From assembly GCA_905182035.1 (NCBI GenBank), contig CAJIZL010000029.1, forward strand, positions 1 to 64,000: a stretch of DNA of 64,000 nt. The letters are read 5' to 3'. Made by a program: the position numbers and the translations under genes. Source of the stretch: Oceanospirillaceae bacterium ASP10-02a. Lineage in GTDB: Bacteria > Pseudomonadota > Gammaproteobacteria > Pseudomonadales > Balneatricaceae. Of the stretch, positions 50,941-60,337 are shown one piece after another (the first letter of the stretch is position 1; every line of letters starts with the position of its first letter). The notes beneath the pieces were generated by a model. It was not told where the DNA came from. It saw only the letters and a list, made by a program, of their open reading frames with translations, and did no database searches.

Positions 50941-51672
50941 TTAATTAAGGTCTGCGTTGTGATAAACGTTTTGCACGTCATCAAGGTCGGTAAGCATATC
51001 TAAAAAGGTTTCAAACATAATCGCATCATCACCCGTTACCGGGTGGGTGTTTTGTGGGATGAATTGGATCTCATCGACCTCAAACTCAAATTCGCCTTTA
51101 TCATTGCCCAATGTGTCAATAAGTGCTTGCTTGGCTTTATTGTACTCAGTGTGAGGAGCAAACACGGTTGTCATGTCGTCTTCGCACTCAATGTCCGTTA
51201 CATCAACGTCGGCCATTATTAGTGCCTCTAATACGGTATCTTCGTCATCACCGCTAAAAACAAAAATAGCACTATGATCAAACATATGGCCTACACTGCC
51301 CGGGGTGCCAATCTTGCACTTAGTTTTAGTAAAGCATAGACGGACGTCACCAAAAGTACGATTAGGGTTGTCTGTAAGGCACTCAACAATTACCATAGAA
51401 CTGCCGGGGCCATAACCTTCATAACGTGCTGTGGAATAGTCTTCACCACCACTACCTTTGGCCTTTTCCAACGCCTTATCGATTACGTGGCTTGGTACTT
51501 GATCTTTTTTAGCCTTATCTATGAGCGTACGAAGTGCTAAGTTTCCATCGGGCTCAACACCACCAGATTTTGCACAAACATAAATTTCACGTCCGTACTT
51601 GCTATACACCTTGGCTTTAGCGTCAGATGTTTTGGCGATGGATAATTTTTTGTTTTGGTAGGCTCTACCCAT
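50941..51672 (-). CDS. YebC/PmpR-family DNA-binding or translation-associated protein
   Basis: The 243-residue protein begins [20 protein letters not shown] and contains [31 protein letters not shown] and [19 protein letters not shown]. These match the TACO1/YebC fold. The N-terminus is of the YeeN subtype, and there is no ruvC neighbour, so it is likely the second paralogue and not the ruv-linked one. Members were described as transcription regulators, with recent work pointing to translation of proline-rich stretches. Role here is unknown. Confidence 0.9.
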   Translation of the reverse strand: MGRAYQNKKLSIAKTSDAKAKVYSKYGREIYVCAKSGGVEPDGNLALRTLIDKAKKDQVPSHVIDKALEKAKGSGGEDYSTARYEGYGPGSSMVIVECLTDNPNRTFGDVRLCFTKTKCKIGTPGSVGHMFDHSAIFVFSGDDEDTVLEALIMADVDVTDIECEDDMTTVFAPHTEYNKAKQALIDTLGNDKGEFEFEVDEIQFIPQNTHPVTGDDAIMFETFLDMLTDLDDVQNVYHNADLN

Positions 51673-51795
51673 GGTCTTTGTCCTGTGGAAAAATTGGTTT
51701 TAATTTTACCTTTATATTTGATCTGGTGAAAGCTACAGTTGTAAACTTCCCTGACAGTGTTGAAACAAGTGCTAATTAACTTAGGATTCGATAGC

Positions 51796-52299
51796 ATGAA
51801 CATCCGGCAAGCTACAAATGCTGATTTTGATGGGATCTGGCCTATTTTTCATGACATTGCTAATGCAGGTGAAACCTACGCCTACCCAAACAACACCACT
51901 AGGGCGCAAGCCCAGAAAATATGGTTAGAAGACCCACAGAAGACTTATGTGGTTGAAGAGGCTGCAATTATTGTTGGCACTTACTTCATCAAGACCAATC
52001 AGTCAGGCCCAGGGAGTCACGTCTGTAACTGTGGCTACATGGTTGCGCCTGAGGCCCGAGGCCGGGGCATTGCGTCTTTTATGTGTCAACACTCACAACA
52101 AGAGGCGCGTGTGTTGGGCTATAAAGCGATGCAGTTTAATTTTGTAGCAGCAAGCAATATAGGTGCAATAAATCTATGGCAAAAGTTAGGGTTTGAAAAA
52201 GTGGGCTGTTTGCCAAAAGCCTTTCTACATCCAAGTCTAGGTTATGTAGATGCAATCGTTATGTATAAGTGGTTAGAGTTGAATTCTGCAGGGGGTTAA
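51796..52299 (+). CDS. GNAT family N-acetyltransferase
   Basis: The 167-residue protein starts MNIRQATNADFDGIWPIFHD and has the acetyl-CoA loop VAPEARGRGIASFMCQHSQQ (R-x-x-G-x-G/A type) and LWQKLGFEKVGCLPKAF, typical of the GNAT C-terminal strand. The ATG at 51796 with TTAGGA upstream is preferred over an in-frame GTG at 51757. Small-molecule substrates such as amines or antibiotics are usual for this size. It is divergent from the YebC-like gene. Confidence 0.85.
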   Translation: MNIRQATNADFDGIWPIFHDIANAGETYAYPNNTTRAQAQKIWLEDPQKTYVVEEAAIIVGTYFIKTNQSGPGSHVCNCGYMVAPEARGRGIASFMCQHSQQEARVLGYKAMQFNFVAASNIGAINLWQKLGFEKVGCLPKAFLHPSLGYVDAIVMYKWLELNSAGG

Positions 52300-52476
52300 A
52301 CCTGAACCAAATGCAGTACCTAGCCAATATGCCAAGAAATAAGCGAGTGATTGATGCAGCTCAATACTCTACCAGCGTAATAACTGGGGTATCAATCATG
52401 AATAGTAAGCACTGCACCCTCAATCTTAGTGGCAGTGATGGAGGAAAACCATTCTCAGTCAGGTTAAGGTGGGCTG

Positions 52477-53370
52477 TCAATTCTTAGCCCGTATAATAAA
52501 AGGCAGTTTTAAACCCAAAATAAGACCATTGCCCAGTAAAACTAGCACTAAACCACTCACGCTGCTTAGGGTCCATACATACCCTTCAAAGACTGTTGAT
52601 AAGGCCAGTGCTACTATTGGAAACATAACGGTGGCATAGGCTGCTTTGTTGGCACCAATACGGCCAACGAGGGAAAGGTAGGCGGTGAAACCCGCAACGC
52701 TTCCAATAATAGCTAAGTAAAACAGACTGCCAAGGTATTGAGGCCGTGAGTCCCAAGCTAACGGTGTCTCGGTAATGACTAACAGTGCAGCTAAAAATAG
52801 GGTGCCGTAAATCATCGCATAAGCATTACTAGTAAAGGGTTTGAGGCCTTTCTTGTTGTGCCTCACAGCAATCATGTTTCCAAGAGAAAAGAAAAAGGTG
52901 CCCAGAAAAGCAAATCCGATGCTGGCTAAGTCTGCCCCTTTATCTGCATCTGCTTCTAACTCTGGCCAAAACATTAAGCTAAGGCCAATTATGCCCAGCA
53001 CACCTGCAGCAAATACCGCAGGGGTTGGTTGTTCTCCCCAAAAAATGCGGTTGTTAACGGCATTGAAAAGGGTGGAGGCAGAAAAAATAACTGCCAATAG
53101 ACCACTAGATATTGCTAAACCTGCCGTATAAACACAGACAAAATTTAGAGAAAACAAACACATGCCTTGTAGCACCATAAACCCATGGTCTTGTTTGCTT
53201 GTGGCCTGTAAACGACGGCTAACAAGTACCAAGGACAGCATAATAGCAGCCGCTAAGGCAAAGCGGTAAAACACTGAAGTGAGTACTGGAACCTCACCCA
53301 ACTGAAAAGGGATGGCGATCCAAGTTGTACCCCAGATGAGGATGGTGGATAAATATAAAAATTGTGTCAC
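52477..53370 (-). CDS. DMT-superfamily transporter with two EamA domains
   Basis: The 297-residue protein has ten predicted helices in two EamA repeats. The first starts FLYLSTILIWGTTWIAIPFQ, a hallmark WGxxW segment, and the second begins near SIGFAFLGTFFFSLGNMIAV. Such proteins export amino acids or metabolites. It lies 29 bases after gpt on the same strand, and may be co-transcribed with gpt and the gamma-carbonic-anhydrase-like gene. The substrate is unknown. Confidence 0.88.
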   Translation of the reverse strand: MTQFLYLSTILIWGTTWIAIPFQLGEVPVLTSVFYRFALAAAIMLSLVLVSRRLQATSKQDHGFMVLQGMCLFSLNFVCVYTAGLAISSGLLAVIFSASTLFNAVNNRIFWGEQPTPAVFAAGVLGIIGLSLMFWPELEADADKGADLASIGFAFLGTFFFSLGNMIAVRHNKKGLKPFTSNAYAMIYGTLFLAALLVITETPLAWDSRPQYLGSLFYLAIIGSVAGFTAYLSLVGRIGANKAAYATVMFPIVALALSTVFEGYVWTLSSVSGLVLVLLGNGLILGLKLPFIIRAKN

Positions 53371-53399
53371 GCCGGGTCCTTTTGGCTAGCTTGTGGTCT

Positions 53400-53897
53400 T
53401 TAGTCTTGAAGATTTGCAATAGGCGTAGCGAAGCTCTGCGCCATGTCCCATGGGAAACGAATCCAAGTATCTTGGCTGACCTCAGTAACGTACATATCTA
53501 CCCCAGGTTTACCCGCCGGTTTCGCATATACAGTGGCGAACGTGGCTTTAGGTACTATTTCTCGCACTGCGGCCGCTGTCTTGCCCGTATCTACAAGGTC
53601 ATCAATAAGCAAATATCCTTCTCCGTCACCATCAAAGCCTTTAAGTAATTTAAGCTGGCCCTGTTTGCTAGCCTCGACACCTGTTTCAAGTTGGCCATAG
53701 CTAGAAATACAAATAGTGTCGATCAAGCGAATGTCGAGTTCACGGGCAACAATGGCCGCAGGCACCAGGCCGCCGCGCGTAATGGCAATAATACCCTTCC
53801 AAGGCCCATGATCTAGCAAGCGCCACGCTAACGCTCGGGCGTTACGGTGTAATTCTTCCCAAGAGATAGGGTAATCTTTATTGTAGGGGTTAGTCAT
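53400..53897 (-). CDS. gpt: Xanthine-guanine phosphoribosyltransferase
   Basis: Gpt salvages guanine and xanthine with PRPP. The N-terminal region [20 protein letters not shown] and [20 protein letters not shown] closely follow E. coli Gpt, and the PRPP loop is [18 protein letters not shown]. Its 165 residues compare with 152. Its start overlaps the stop of the upstream gene by four bases. Confidence 0.93.
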   Translation of the reverse strand: MTNPYNKDYPISWEELHRNARALAWRLLDHGPWKGIIAITRGGLVPAAIVARELDIRLIDTICISSYGQLETGVEASKQGQLKLLKGFDGDGEGYLLIDDLVDTGKTAAAVREIVPKATFATVYAKPAGKPGVDMYVTEVSQDTWIRFPWDMAQSFATPIANLQD

Positions 53898-54433
53898 GAG
53901 TTGTCCTGTGCCAAGTACTGATTTTTAAGATTCACATAATTGTTAGCCATGTAGGTAAGGCTTGAGAGTTCTTCATTAGTTAATGGCCGTTTTTGTCGGG
54001 CAGGGCTGCCGGCATATAAAAAGCCACTAACGAGTCGTTTGCCTGGTGTGACTAGACTGTTGGCCGCAATCATTACGTCGTCATCCACCACCACGTCGTC
54101 CATAATGGTGCTACCCATGCCTATTAAAACTCGATTACCGATGGTGCAACCGTGCAAAATAGTACGGTGCCCCACGGTCACTTGGTCACCGATGATTAAT
54201 GGATGGCCCTCTGGGTTGTGAGCGCTTTTATGGGTGACATGCAAAATTGATCCATCTTGAATGCTGGTAGAGTGGCCGATACGAATGTGATTAACGTCCC
54301 CTCGCACGACGCTGTAGGGCCAGATAGATGAGTCAGCACCGATGTGAACGTCACCTATAATAATGCACTCTTCATCTGCAAACGCACTCGAATCAATCTG
54401 TGGGGTGACGTGTTTAAGTGGTCGAATGGACAT
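53894..54433 (-). CDS. Gamma carbonic anhydrase family protein (YrdA-like)
   Basis: The 179-residue protein is a left-handed beta helix of hexapeptide repeats. It has [20 protein letters not shown] and [20 protein letters not shown], and the metal-site histidines in [15 protein letters not shown]. Members bind zinc or iron; few have proven carbonic anhydrase activity. It is first in a unit with gpt and the EamA transporter, and divergent from prlC. Confidence 0.92.
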   Translation of the reverse strand: MSIRPLKHVTPQIDSSAFADEECIIIGDVHIGADSSIWPYSVVRGDVNHIRIGHSTSIQDGSILHVTHKSAHNPEGHPLIIGDQVTVGHRTILHGCTIGNRVLIGMGSTIMDDVVVDDDVMIAANSLVTPGKRLVSGFLYAGSPARQKRPLTNEELSSLTYMANNYVNLKNQYLAQDNS

Positions 54434-54524
54434 TGTTGTTCCTAATTTGCAGTAAAGCGTTGGGTATTACTAAAAGAGGCACTATTATAACCTCACTAAG
54501 ATACAAAACAATCGACGAGACGCT

Positions 54525-56609
54525 ATGACTGTCCTTTCTTTGCAAGATGCATTATTACTGCCAAATTTTTCTACAATGGAGCCAGCTGGATTGGCTGCAA
54601 CCCTGGATAAAAAGCTGGCACATAACCAGCAAACAATTGACCAACTTCTGAATAACCAAGCAGACTTAAGCTATAAACAGCTGGTACCGACACTGGAACA
54701 GTTGGATGATGAGATCAGCCAGCTCTGGGGGCCATTAAGCCATTTGCATGGTGTAAGTAATAAAGACGACATACGAGTGGCCTTTGATGAGTGTTTGCCA
54801 AAGCTTACTGCCTATGCCACGCAGATGGGACAGAATAAGGCTTTATATTTGGCTTTCGTGGGCTTGCTAGAGGGTGAGGAATTTAGCCACCTAAGCCAAC
54901 CCCAACAGCAGTTTGTGAAGCTTCAGATTAGAGATTTTAAACTTGCAGGTGTCGCATTAAATTCACAACAGAAGATCGAATATGGCCAGTTAAAACAACA
55001 AATGGCAGAACTCTCTACACGGTTTTCAAATCAGCTTATGGATGCCACAGAGTTTTGGTATAAGCATATTATTGATAGTGATCGCTTACTAGGATTGCCA
55101 GAGTCTGCTTTGCAGCAGGCCCAAGAGGCAGCTAAAGCTAAGGCTTTAGAAGGTTACTTATTAAAACTCGATTTTTCCTGTTACCACTCGGTCATGACCT
55201 TTGCAGACCAACGTGAGCTTAGACAAGAAATGTATCAAGCCTTCAATACCCGCGCGTCAGATCAAGGCCCCCAAGGGGGGCAGTTTGATAACAGTCAGGT
55301 AATGGAAGAACTGGTGGATTTGCGCCATAAGGTGGCTAACCTTGTAGGTTTTGATCACTATGCTGATTATTCTATAGCCACAAAAATGGCAGATTCTGGG
55401 CGAGCTGTTGAAGTGTTTTTATTAGATCTCGCTAAAGGTTGCAAGCCACAAGCCGAAGCAGACATGCGCCAGCTACAGAAATTCGCTACCAAAGAAGGTG
55501 GGGCAACTCCACTAGCAGCATGGGACGTGGCCTATTACAGCGAAAAATTGCGCCAAAACCGTTACCACTTATCCCAAGAAGAGCTAAAGCCTTATTTCGC
55601 ATTACCACAAGTGCAGGCAGGGCTATTTAATGTAGTGCAGCGTATTTATGGCGTCGAAGTGACATCCTGTAAAGGTATTAGCACGTGGCACGAAGACGTT
55701 GGTTTTTACCAAGTGGGTTATCAAGGTAAAGCCATTGGATACTTCTATTTCGATCTTTATGCACGAGACCAAAAACGTGGTGGTGCTTGGATGGACGAAT
55801 GTCGTAATCGTCAGTTCAAAGCCAACGGTGAGTTGCAATTGCCTGTGGCTTACCTAGTATGCAACTTTGCCCCCCCTGTGGGAGGTAAACCAGCCTTACT
55901 AACTCATGGAGAAGTGACCACACTGTTTCACGAGTTTGGCCATGGGTTGCACCACATGATGACCAATATTGACGTTGCAGGTGTTGCCGGCATCAATGGA
56001 GTGGCATGGGACGCTGTGGAATTACCAAGCCAATTATTAGAAAACTGGTGTTGGCGTGAAGAGTCTCTGCGTTTGTTTGCTAAGCATTACCAAACAGGTG
56101 CAGCTTTGCCAGAAGACCTGTTACAAAAAATGTTAGCAGCTAAAAACTTCCAAGCGGGCATGTTTGTAATGCGTCAACTGGAATTTGCGTTGTTTGATTT
56201 GCGATTGCACATGAATTACGACCCTAGCGCTCCTCAGTCTATACAATCGGTGTTGAATTCAGTGCGAGAAGAAGTTGCGGTTATAAAGGCGCCTCAGTGG
56301 AATCGTTTTCAACACGGCTTTGCCCATATTTTCGCTGGTGGTTATGCCTCTGGTTACTATAGCTATTTGTGGGCAGAAGTGTTGGCAGCAGACGTCTTTA
56401 GTCGCTTTGAAGACGAAGGCATTTTTAACGCAAACACGGGTGCTTCGCTATGGTCAGACATCACTGGTCAGGGAGGCAGTCGCGATGCTATGGATCTGTT
56501 CACCCAGTTCATGGGCCGTAAACCGAGCGTAGCCGCGTTAATGCGTAGTAAAGGTTTGGCCCCTGGAGACAAACAGGGAGTAAGCAAGGGAGCAAGTTAT
56601 GAAAGTTAG
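54525..56609 (+). CDS. prlC: Oligopeptidase A (M3 zinc metallopeptidase)
   Basis: PrlC degrades short peptides in the cytosol, including cleaved signal peptides. The zinc motif is TTLFHEFGHGLHHMMTN with HEFGH, followed by the third ligand in VELPSQLLENW. FAPPVGGKPALLTHGEV and GGYASGYYSYLWAEVLAADV are further family segments. Its 694 residues compare with 680 in E. coli. The yheV-like gene starts inside its last codons. Confidence 0.96.
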   Translation: MTVLSLQDALLLPNFSTMEPAGLAATLDKKLAHNQQTIDQLLNNQADLSYKQLVPTLEQLDDEISQLWGPLSHLHGVSNKDDIRVAFDECLPKLTAYATQMGQNKALYLAFVGLLEGEEFSHLSQPQQQFVKLQIRDFKLAGVALNSQQKIEYGQLKQQMAELSTRFSNQLMDATEFWYKHIIDSDRLLGLPESALQQAQEAAKAKALEGYLLKLDFSCYHSVMTFADQRELRQEMYQAFNTRASDQGPQGGQFDNSQVMEELVDLRHKVANLVGFDHYADYSIATKMADSGRAVEVFLLDLAKGCKPQAEADMRQLQKFATKEGGATPLAAWDVAYYSEKLRQNRYHLSQEELKPYFALPQVQAGLFNVVQRIYGVEVTSCKGISTWHEDVGFYQVGYQGKAIGYFYFDLYARDQKRGGAWMDECRNRQFKANGELQLPVAYLVCNFAPPVGGKPALLTHGEVTTLFHEFGHGLHHMMTNIDVAGVAGINGVAWDAVELPSQLLENWCWREESLRLFAKHYQTGAALPEDLLQKMLAAKNFQAGMFVMRQLEFALFDLRLHMNYDPSAPQSIQSVLNSVREEVAVIKAPQWNRFQHGFAHIFAGGYASGYYSYLWAEVLAADVFSRFEDEGIFNANTGASLWSDITGQGGSRDAMDLFTQFMGRKPSVAALMRSKGLAPGDKQGVSKGASYES

Positions 56610-56838
56610 ATTTATTGCAGGCATCGTGTGCCCAAAGTGTGGTGCCCAAGACAGTGTGCGTATCCATATTCCGGAGCAGGGTGAGGTGGATGAACAATTG
56701 AGAGACTGTGTTACTTGTGGGCATGAAGAACGCATGGGACAAAGCGCAGCAACAAGGCAGGAAATGATCACAAGGGTTAACCACAAAGAGTCTGCCGCAG
56801 TTCAAGAAGTTGAGCCGCAAGTGCTTAAATTACAGTAA
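56599..56838 (+). CDS. YheV-family zinc-ribbon protein
   Basis: The 79-residue protein starts MKVRFIAGIVCPKCGAQDSV and has two CxxC pairs, CPKCG and CVTCG, forming a zinc ribbon, then ERMGQSAATR. YheV-like proteins of unknown role commonly follow prlC or kefB genes. It overlaps the prlC end by eleven bases, so translation is coupled. It converges with the MATE gene 11 bases away. Confidence 0.85.
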   Translation: MKVRFIAGIVCPKCGAQDSVRIHIPEQGEVDEQLRDCVTCGHEERMGQSAATRQEMITRVNHKESAAVQEVEPQVLKLQ

Positions 56839-56849
56839 TTGAGGCTAGT

Positions 56850-58199
56850 TTAGGTGGTAATGAACCAGGCTTGTTTGTGACTTAACCAGAGGTAGCCAGC
56901 CAAGGCTACCAGTGCTCTAACGCCACAAAAGCCTAAGAATGCCCACCACAGGCCATTATTCCCCCAAGGTTCTAATAGGTACCAAAGGGGCAGGAGGGCT
57001 CCTAGGCTGGCAAGCACTGAGTAAAACATGGCCTGAGCTTGGGCAGCGCCAACAAAAATGCCATCAAACAAGTAACTCCACACACTGATGATCGGTACCC
57101 ACATCACCCAAAACGCATGGTCATTAGCAATTTGCCGCACACTCTCTAAGGTGGTGAGCATGTTGATAAAAGCATCGCTGAGGAACCAAAAACCAAGGGT
57201 TGCAGCTACAGCTACCATTATGGAATAAATGGCTGCGGCATTACATAGCTGATAAAACCGGCGCCTTTTATTGGCTCCCAAGGCTTCTCCACAAGCCGCC
57301 TCAATAGCAAAAGCAAAGCCATCCAAAGCATAAGCAAGTAAGGTTACATACTGTAATAACAGCGTATTGGCGGCCAATACATCATCCCCCATACGGGCGC
57401 TTTGGGAGGTGATAAAGGCAAAAGCGAACAATAGCATTAAGGTTCGTACAAACAGGTAGCTGTTGAGGCGCATCAGCCGCTTAGCCAAAGGTGAAAACGT
57501 ACGCCATTGCAGTTGGAATTGCTGATCAAATCGAGCTAAGTGGCGCCAAACTAAAACCAATGCTAATAAAAGACCACAATAATCGGCCAACAAACTGCCC
57601 CATGCTACGCCTGCACTGGTCATATCAAAACCAATAACAAACAACAGATTAAAGCAGATATTGCTGACGTTAGTCACCACCAGCAAAACCAATGGACTAC
57701 GACTATCTTGGCGGCCCAACAACCATCCCAAACAGACATAGGTGATCAGCACTGCTGGGGCGCTATAAATACGTATGGTGAGATACTCTTGAGCTAATGC
57801 AGACACTTGAGTGCTGGCGCCCATGAGAGATACACCCAAAGGGATTAGCCAGTTCTGTAATGCCATAATAGCCACACCAATGGCCAAAGCAAAAAGACCT
57901 GGCATCAACAACAGCTGCATTAAGCGTTGGTTATCTCTGGCGCCATGGGCTTGTGCCGTAAGACCTACGGTGCCCATACGTAAAAAGCCAAAGGCCCAGT
58001 AGATAAATGATAACAACGTAGCGCCTAAAGCAACCGCACCTAAATAACTGGCGTCATCTAAATGACCCATGACGGCCGTGTCTACCAAACCCAACAAAGG
58101 CACACTTATGTTGGAGATGATCAAGGGCCAAGCAAGATGCCAAAGCTGCCCCATATGCTTTGCCCTGGGTGCGTATTCGAGTCGTCTATTTTTACTCAC
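56850..58199 (-). CDS. MATE-family efflux transporter (DinF-like)
   Basis: The 449-residue protein has twelve predicted helices. The N-terminal half shows LWHLAWPLIISNISVPLLGL and VDTAVMGHLDDASYLGAVAL, hallmarks of the DinF branch of MATE drug/sodium or proton antiporters. The GTG start lies two bases past the znuB stop without a clear ribosome site, so it is probably translated by coupling; an internal ATG at 58151 is an alternative. Its place at the end of the zur-znuCB unit suggests zinc-dependent expression. Confidence 0.9.
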   Translation of the reverse strand: MSKNRRLEYAPRAKHMGQLWHLAWPLIISNISVPLLGLVDTAVMGHLDDASYLGAVALGATLLSFIYWAFGFLRMGTVGLTAQAHGARDNQRLMQLLLMPGLFALAIGVAIMALQNWLIPLGVSLMGASTQVSALAQEYLTIRIYSAPAVLITYVCLGWLLGRQDSRSPLVLLVVTNVSNICFNLLFVIGFDMTSAGVAWGSLLADYCGLLLALVLVWRHLARFDQQFQLQWRTFSPLAKRLMRLNSYLFVRTLMLLFAFAFITSQSARMGDDVLAANTLLLQYVTLLAYALDGFAFAIEAACGEALGANKRRRFYQLCNAAAIYSIMVAVAATLGFWFLSDAFINMLTTLESVRQIANDHAFWVMWVPIISVWSYLFDGIFVGAAQAQAMFYSVLASLGALLPLWYLLEPWGNNGLWWAFLGFCGVRALVALAGYLWLSHKQAWFITT

Positions 58200-58201
58200 T
58201 G

Positions 58202-58996
58202 TTAAGACGAACTAAATGAACGAGGGAAACTAAACAACAAAAAGAACAGAGCGCTGGCGATGACCACTACAGAGGGGCCAGCAGGGGTGTCGTAAAACCA
58301 AGACAAAGCCAAACCACCGCTTACGGCTAACATGCCAAGTAAGCTGGCAAGCAGCGCCATTTGCTCTGGTGAATCGGACAAGCGGCGGGCTGCAGCGGCA
58401 GGTATAATCAATAGCGAAGTAATTAGTAAAACGCCAACCACTTTCATCGCCACAGCAATTACCACAGCTACCAACAGCATCAGCAAGGTACGCATCCAAG
58501 CCACGTTAATGCCCTCAACTTGAGCTAATTCTTCGTTCACCGTAATGGACAATAAAGGTTTCCATATCCATACCAATATACCTAAGACGAGAGCGCAGGC
58601 TAAGGCGATCCACATGAGGTCTTGTTGACCAATGGCGAGTAAGTCACCGAATAAAAAACCCATTAAATCAATGTTCTGATGATCAAAAAGGCTCAAGCTT
58701 ACAAGTCCAAGAGACAAGCTAGCATGGGAGAGGATACCCAACAAGGTATCTGTTGCAATAATCCGCTTATGCATTAGTGTGCTGAGTAATATGGCCAACA
58801 ACAAACATACCAGCACCACTGCTAGGCTAATGTTTACGTGTAACAATAAACCTAAAGCAACCCCTAGAAGAGCTGCATGGGCAAGAGTATCGCCAAAATA
58901 GGCCATCCTTCGCCACACCATAAAAGATCCTAAAGGCCCAGCAATGGCAGCAATCATTAACCCGCCTAGCCACGCCCATAATAGAAAATCAGCCAT
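58202..58996 (-). CDS. znuB: High-affinity zinc uptake ABC transporter, permease
   Basis: ZnuB is the membrane channel of the Znu zinc importer. It begins MADFLLWAWLGGLMIAAIAG, has FGDTLAHAALLGVALGLLL and VVGVLLITSLLIIPAAAARR (the ABC-3 family signature). Its 264 residues and seven to eight helices are normal. A longer frame to 59104 is open, but its first 36 residues do not resemble the family and overlap znuC, so the ATG at 58996, overlapping the znuC stop by eight bases, was chosen. Confidence 0.95.
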   Translation of the reverse strand: MADFLLWAWLGGLMIAAIAGPLGSFMVWRRMAYFGDTLAHAALLGVALGLLLHVNISLAVVLVCLLLAILLSTLMHKRIIATDTLLGILSHASLSLGLVSLSLFDHQNIDLMGFLFGDLLAIGQQDLMWIALACALVLGILVWIWKPLLSITVNEELAQVEGINVAWMRTLLMLLVAVVIAVAMKVVGVLLITSLLIIPAAAARRLSDSPEQMALLASLLGMLAVSGGLALSWFYDTPAGPSVVVIASALFFLLFSFPRSFSSS

Positions 58997-59768
58997 GATC
59001 ACAGTCCTCGTTGTGTTGGCCCGCAATAATGTCGCCATGGCTGGTGTGGTGGTGATTATGCTGATGGTTGTACAAGGCCAAATTACCAGCGCCTTGGGGG
59101 CCAAATAAATCTGTAAATGCAGGATCTTGAGTCACTTGTTCAGGGTGCCCAGAGCAGCAAATGTGTTGGTTTAGACAAATCACTTGATCTGTTGCTGCCA
59201 TCACTAGGTGTAAGTCGTGGGAAACCATAAGGATGCCACAGCCTAAAATATTCCGCACCTCGCCAATAAGGTTATACAAAGACACTTGGCCAGTAACGTC
59301 TACACCTTGAACTGGTTCGTCTAATACCAATAGATGGGGTCTTCGCAGTAGGGCCCGTAACAATAGCACCCTTTGTGTTTCACCGCCGGAAAGCTGTTGC
59401 ATGGGGCGATTGAGGAGCTTTTCGGTGCGACATTCATGTAACAGATTGTGCCACAGTTGGGGGCTCAGCTGGTGTTGTTTATGGCGACCCAAATCTAAAA
59501 AGCGAGCCACCGTTAGCGGTAAGGTATCTTCCAGTTTTAGCTTCTGGGGCATGTAGCCAATACGTAGTCCCTTTATGGCGCTAATGTCTCCGCTAGTGGT
59601 GTTAATCAATTTTAGTAAGCTACGAACTAAGGTAGATTTTCCAGCCCCATTAGGGCCAATCACGGTAGTGATTTGGCCTGCTGCTAGAGAAATGTTTACA
59701 TCTTTAATAAGCCACCTGTTGCCACGCTTTACACCTAGGTTTGTGGCTGAGAGCAAAACTTCACTCAT
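58989..59768 (-). CDS. znuC: High-affinity zinc uptake ABC transporter, ATPase
   Basis: ZnuC powers zinc uptake. It has Walker A VIGPNGAGKSTLVRSLL, signature LSGGETQRVLLLRALLRRPH, Walker B LLVLDEPVQGVD and the switch His in LMVSHDLHLVM. A His-rich C-terminal tail (HNHHHTSHGD region) probably binds zinc. Its 259 residues are typical of ZnuC. The start overlaps the zur stop by four bases. Confidence 0.96.
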   Translation of the reverse strand: MSEVLLSATNLGVKRGNRWLIKDVNISLAAGQITTVIGPNGAGKSTLVRSLLKLINTTSGDISAIKGLRIGYMPQKLKLEDTLPLTVARFLDLGRHKQHQLSPQLWHNLLHECRTEKLLNRPMQQLSGGETQRVLLLRALLRRPHLLVLDEPVQGVDVTGQVSLYNLIGEVRNILGCGILMVSHDLHLVMAATDQVICLNQHICCSGHPEQVTQDPAFTDLFGPQGAGNLALYNHQHNHHHTSHGDIIAGQHNEDCDHG

Positions 59769-60262
59769 AGGACTGACTCCGGCGTTTTTGACTTGTCCAG
59801 ACAGCCTTGGCAGGTGCCCACAATCTCAATGGTGTGGTGTTGTATTTCAAAACCATGCTGATCGGCACTAAGTTTAAGGGCTAAGGTAATGTATTGACTG
59901 TCCAGCTCTTGGGCTTGATGGCAGATTTGGCAGAGCAGGAAGTGCCCTTGATGTGGTGTGTCTGGATTACAGCAGCCCACATAGGCATTAACACTTTCTA
60001 ATTTATGTAACAAATCTTGATCACTTAAAAACTCAAGGGCACGATACACGGTAGGTGGTGCCGAATTAAAGCCCTCCTTAGCTAAACTGGCTAACAACTC
60101 ATAGGCACCGATCGGTTGATGGCTCTGCCATACCAATTCGAGCACTCGTTGGCGCACAGGGGTGAGTCTTACGCCACGGTTAGCACATAGGCTTTGAGCA
60201 TGGCTTATGGCGCTACTAATACAGTGAGTATGGTCGTGGGGTGAAAATGCTGTAGCTTGCAT
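59765..60262 (-). CDS. zur: Zinc uptake regulator (Fur family)
   Basis: Zur represses zinc-uptake genes when zinc is plentiful. The winged helix (about 30-100) contains RLTPVRQRVLELVWQSHQPI and PPTVYRALEFLSDQDLLHKL. The structural zinc cysteines are in CQICHQ and CQGC, and GHFLLCQICHQAQELD resembles the Zur dimerisation part. Its 165 residues fit. It heads the zur-znuC-znuB-MATE unit and is divergent from znuA across the Zur box. Confidence 0.94.
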   Translation of the reverse strand: MQATAFSPHDHTHCISSAISHAQSLCANRGVRLTPVRQRVLELVWQSHQPIGAYELLASLAKEGFNSAPPTVYRALEFLSDQDLLHKLESVNAYVGCCNPDTPHQGHFLLCQICHQAQELDSQYITLALKLSADQHGFEIQHHTIEIVGTCQGCLDKSKTPESVL

Positions 60263-60287
60263 TAGAATATCTTCATAGTTTGATTAT

Positions 60288-60302
60288 TGTTATAATATAA
60301 CA
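60288..60302. promoter_or_regulatory. Zur box in the zur-znuA divergent promoter
   Basis: TGTTATAATATAACA is a perfect palindrome around a central A, matching the core of the known gammaproteobacterial Zur box (GTTATANTATAAC). It includes a TATAAT that could serve as the -10 for znuA. One site lies 25 bases before zur and 36 before znuA, so it can control both directions. Confidence 0.9.
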
Positions 60303-60337
60303 TAACATGCGCGCAGATTTCGAATACTCTCTAACAA

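Noticed and set aside
52269-52487. 72-codon plus-strand frame after the acetyltransferase
   Set aside because: It overlaps the acetyltransferase end and the EamA gene end, has no ribosome site or recognisable domain, and its part in the gap (52300-52476) shows nothing else. Kept as non-coding.
58997-59104. N-terminal extension of znuB
   Set aside because: The extra 36 residues overlap znuC in another frame and do not look like a permease start; the ATG at 58996 fits the family.
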